Below are positions 62,984-64,000 of a stretch of DNA of 64,000 nt, piece by piece (the stretch's first letter is position 1; every line of letters begins with the position of its first letter). Below the pieces are notes generated by a model. It ran no database searches. It saw only the letters and a program-made list of their open reading frames with translations, and had not been told where the DNA came from. Both the position numbers and the translations under genes were made by a program. The stretch lies in the NCBI RefSeq assembly GCF_900156345.1, contig NZ_FTPP01000002.1, positions 682,001 through 746,000 on the forward strand, read 5' to 3'. This DNA is from Pontibacter indicus. Its GTDB lineage: Bacteria > Bacteroidota > Bacteroidia > Cytophagales > Hymenobacteraceae.

Positions 62984-63730
62984 ATGATAAAGTTTTTCCA
63001 GAATCTGTTTGGCAAGGAGGAAGTGCAGGTGGCGTCGCTGAGTGTACTCGGCGTGGACATGCACTCGCACATTCTGCCAGGTATAGACGACGGCGCCGCC
63101 ACCGTGGAGCAGTCGCTGGAACTCGTGCGCGGCATGCAGGAGCTCGGTTACCGCAAGCTGATCATGACGCCCCACATCATGAGCGATTTCTACCGCAACA
63201 CGCCCGAGATCATTCGCATGCAGCTGAAAGTGCTGCAGGATGCCGTTACAGCCGAAGGGATAGACATGGAGCTGGCCTGCGCCGCCGAGCACTACCTGGA
63301 CGAGGCCCTGCTGCAGAAGCTGGAGGACAACGAGGAGTTGCTCACGTTCGGCGACAACTACCTGCTGTTCGAGACCTCTTTCCTGAACGAGCCGCTCAAC
63401 CTGCGCGAAGCCATTTTCCGGATGCAGTCGCTGGGCTACAAGCCGGTGCTGGCCCATCCCGAGCGCTATACCTATTTTTATGGCAAGTTCAATGACCTGG
63501 TGAGCCTGCGGGAGCAAGGGGTACTCTTGCAGCCCAACCTAAACTCGCTTACCGGTTATTACTCGCCGGGCGCCAAAATGATCATCGAAAAACTGATCGA
63601 CGCCGGGCTGGTTGATTTTCTGGGCTCCGATGCACACAGCCTGAAGCACATTGCCAACCTCCAAAAAGTACTTTGCTCGAAGTACCTGGTCAAGGCGCTG
63701 GAGCTTCCACTACTCAACAGTAAACTATAA
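62984..63730 (+). CDS. PHP-domain tyrosine-protein phosphatase (CpsB/YwqE-like)
   Basis: This 248 aa metal-dependent phosphatase has DMHSHILPGIDDGAATVEQS (about 25-44), TPHIMSDFY (about 61-69), HPERYTYFY (about 159-167) and LGSDAHSLKH (about 215-224), the metal-binding His/Asp set of the CpsB/CapC group. Members regulate capsule or exopolysaccharide synthesis by dephosphorylating a tyrosine kinase such as Wzc/CpsD. The downstream gene is an epimerase-like SDR, which fits polysaccharide metabolism. Confidence 0.9.
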   Translation: MIKFFQNLFGKEEVQVASLSVLGVDMHSHILPGIDDGAATVEQSLELVRGMQELGYRKLIMTPHIMSDFYRNTPEIIRMQLKVLQDAVTAEGIDMELACAAEHYLDEALLQKLEDNEELLTFGDNYLLFETSFLNEPLNLREAIFRMQSLGYKPVLAHPERYTYFYGKFNDLVSLREQGVLLQPNLNSLTGYYSPGAKMIIEKLIDAGLVDFLGSDAHSLKHIANLQKVLCSKYLVKALELPLLNSKL

Positions 63731-63752
63731 TTCCATCATCTCCCCTATACCT

Positions 63753-64000
63753 ATGGCCACGGTTTTTGTGACAGGCGGCAGCGGCCTGATTGGCAGCTAT
63801 CTGATACCGGCACTCGTCGCGCAGGGCCACCGGGTGCGTGCGCTATACCGGGGCCAGGTGCCAGCCATTGCGCAGGCCGACCAGGTGGAGTGGGTAGAAG
63901 GCGATATACTGGACATAGCCTTGCTGCGGAGAGCCCTGCAGGGAGTGGGGTATGTGTTCCATTGCGCCGGCCTGGTGTCGTATGCGCCTCAGGATGCCGA
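63753..64000 (+). CDS. NAD-dependent epimerase/dehydratase (extended SDR), N-terminal fragment
   Basis: The gene runs off the right end; 82 residues are visible. The Rossmann motif TGGSGLIGSYLIP (about 7-19), then LYRGQVPA, an acidic GDILD (about 49-53) and CAGLVSYAP (about 72-80, the NAD ribose loop), fit an NAD-dependent epimerase/dehydratase. Starts 22 bp after the phosphatase gene and is likely co-transcribed. Confidence 0.88.
   Translation, partial: MATVFVTGGSGLIGSYLIPALVAQGHRVRALYRGQVPAIAQADQVEWVEGDILDIALLRRALQGVGYVFHCAGLVSYAPQDA

Overview
The window looks like chromosomal DNA of a Bacteroidota species, most likely of the Cytophagales / Hymenobacteraceae (Pontibacter-like). This taxon is inferred from protein families, not from a marker gene. 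Supporting signs are SusC/SusD pairs, GldI-like FKBP lipoproteins, promoters of the TAnnTTTG type, a lone GTG-started ScpA, the xerC-hpf-rpsU neighbourhood and a moderately GC-rich sequence. No rRNA, tRNA, CRISPR array, complete insertion sequence or prophage was seen.

Region 1 (1-11.3 kb) is a phosphate-starvation region. A porin, PstS, PstC, PstA, PstB and PhoU lie head to tail on the minus strand, preceded by a second porin and by a TonB-dependent receptor with a beta-helix lipoprotein. Four promoters here share one architecture: short TAACA-like units repeated every 11 bp, then exactly 9 bp, then a Bacteroidota -7 element. They sit before the two porins, before the TonB receptor, and before an ORF-free stretch of about 130 nt that ends in a strong terminator. 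That last one is a candidate phosphate-regulated small RNA (about 11113-11243) and is the most interesting new item in the window.

Region 2 (11.4-34.6 kb) is housekeeping DNA: MoxR ATPase, ferredoxin, thymidine kinase, RecO, two FKBP lipoproteins, a DHH phosphoesterase, Ndk, a MORN/TonB-C protein, LysM protein, MFS transporter, alpha/beta hydrolase, Dxs, ScpA, a flippase-like membrane protein, a flavin monooxygenase, a GNAT enzyme, a solitary Mrr-type endonuclease and Asd. Several intergenic gaps carry dispersed repeat modules.

Region 3 (34.6-47.9 kb) has a secreted lamin-tail-domain protein, a TauE/SafE permease, a TolC-HlyD-ABC export operon whose ATPase has lost most catalytic motifs, a decayed metallo-beta-lactamase-fold gene, a DEAD-box helicase and several small membrane proteins.

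Region 4 (48-64 kb) has a SusC/SusD pair followed by a secreted amidase and an S9 peptidase, then a PAP2 protein, MetK, Hpf, XerC/D, ribosomal protein S21, an acyl-CoA dehydrogenase, a PHP-type tyrosine phosphatase and the start of an SDR epimerase.

A second genome-scale signal runs through nearly everything: the hexamer GGTATA/TATACC (usually AGGTATAG or CTATACCT) is greatly over-represented in genes and spacers alike, but nearly absent from the SusC/SusD and Mrr genes.
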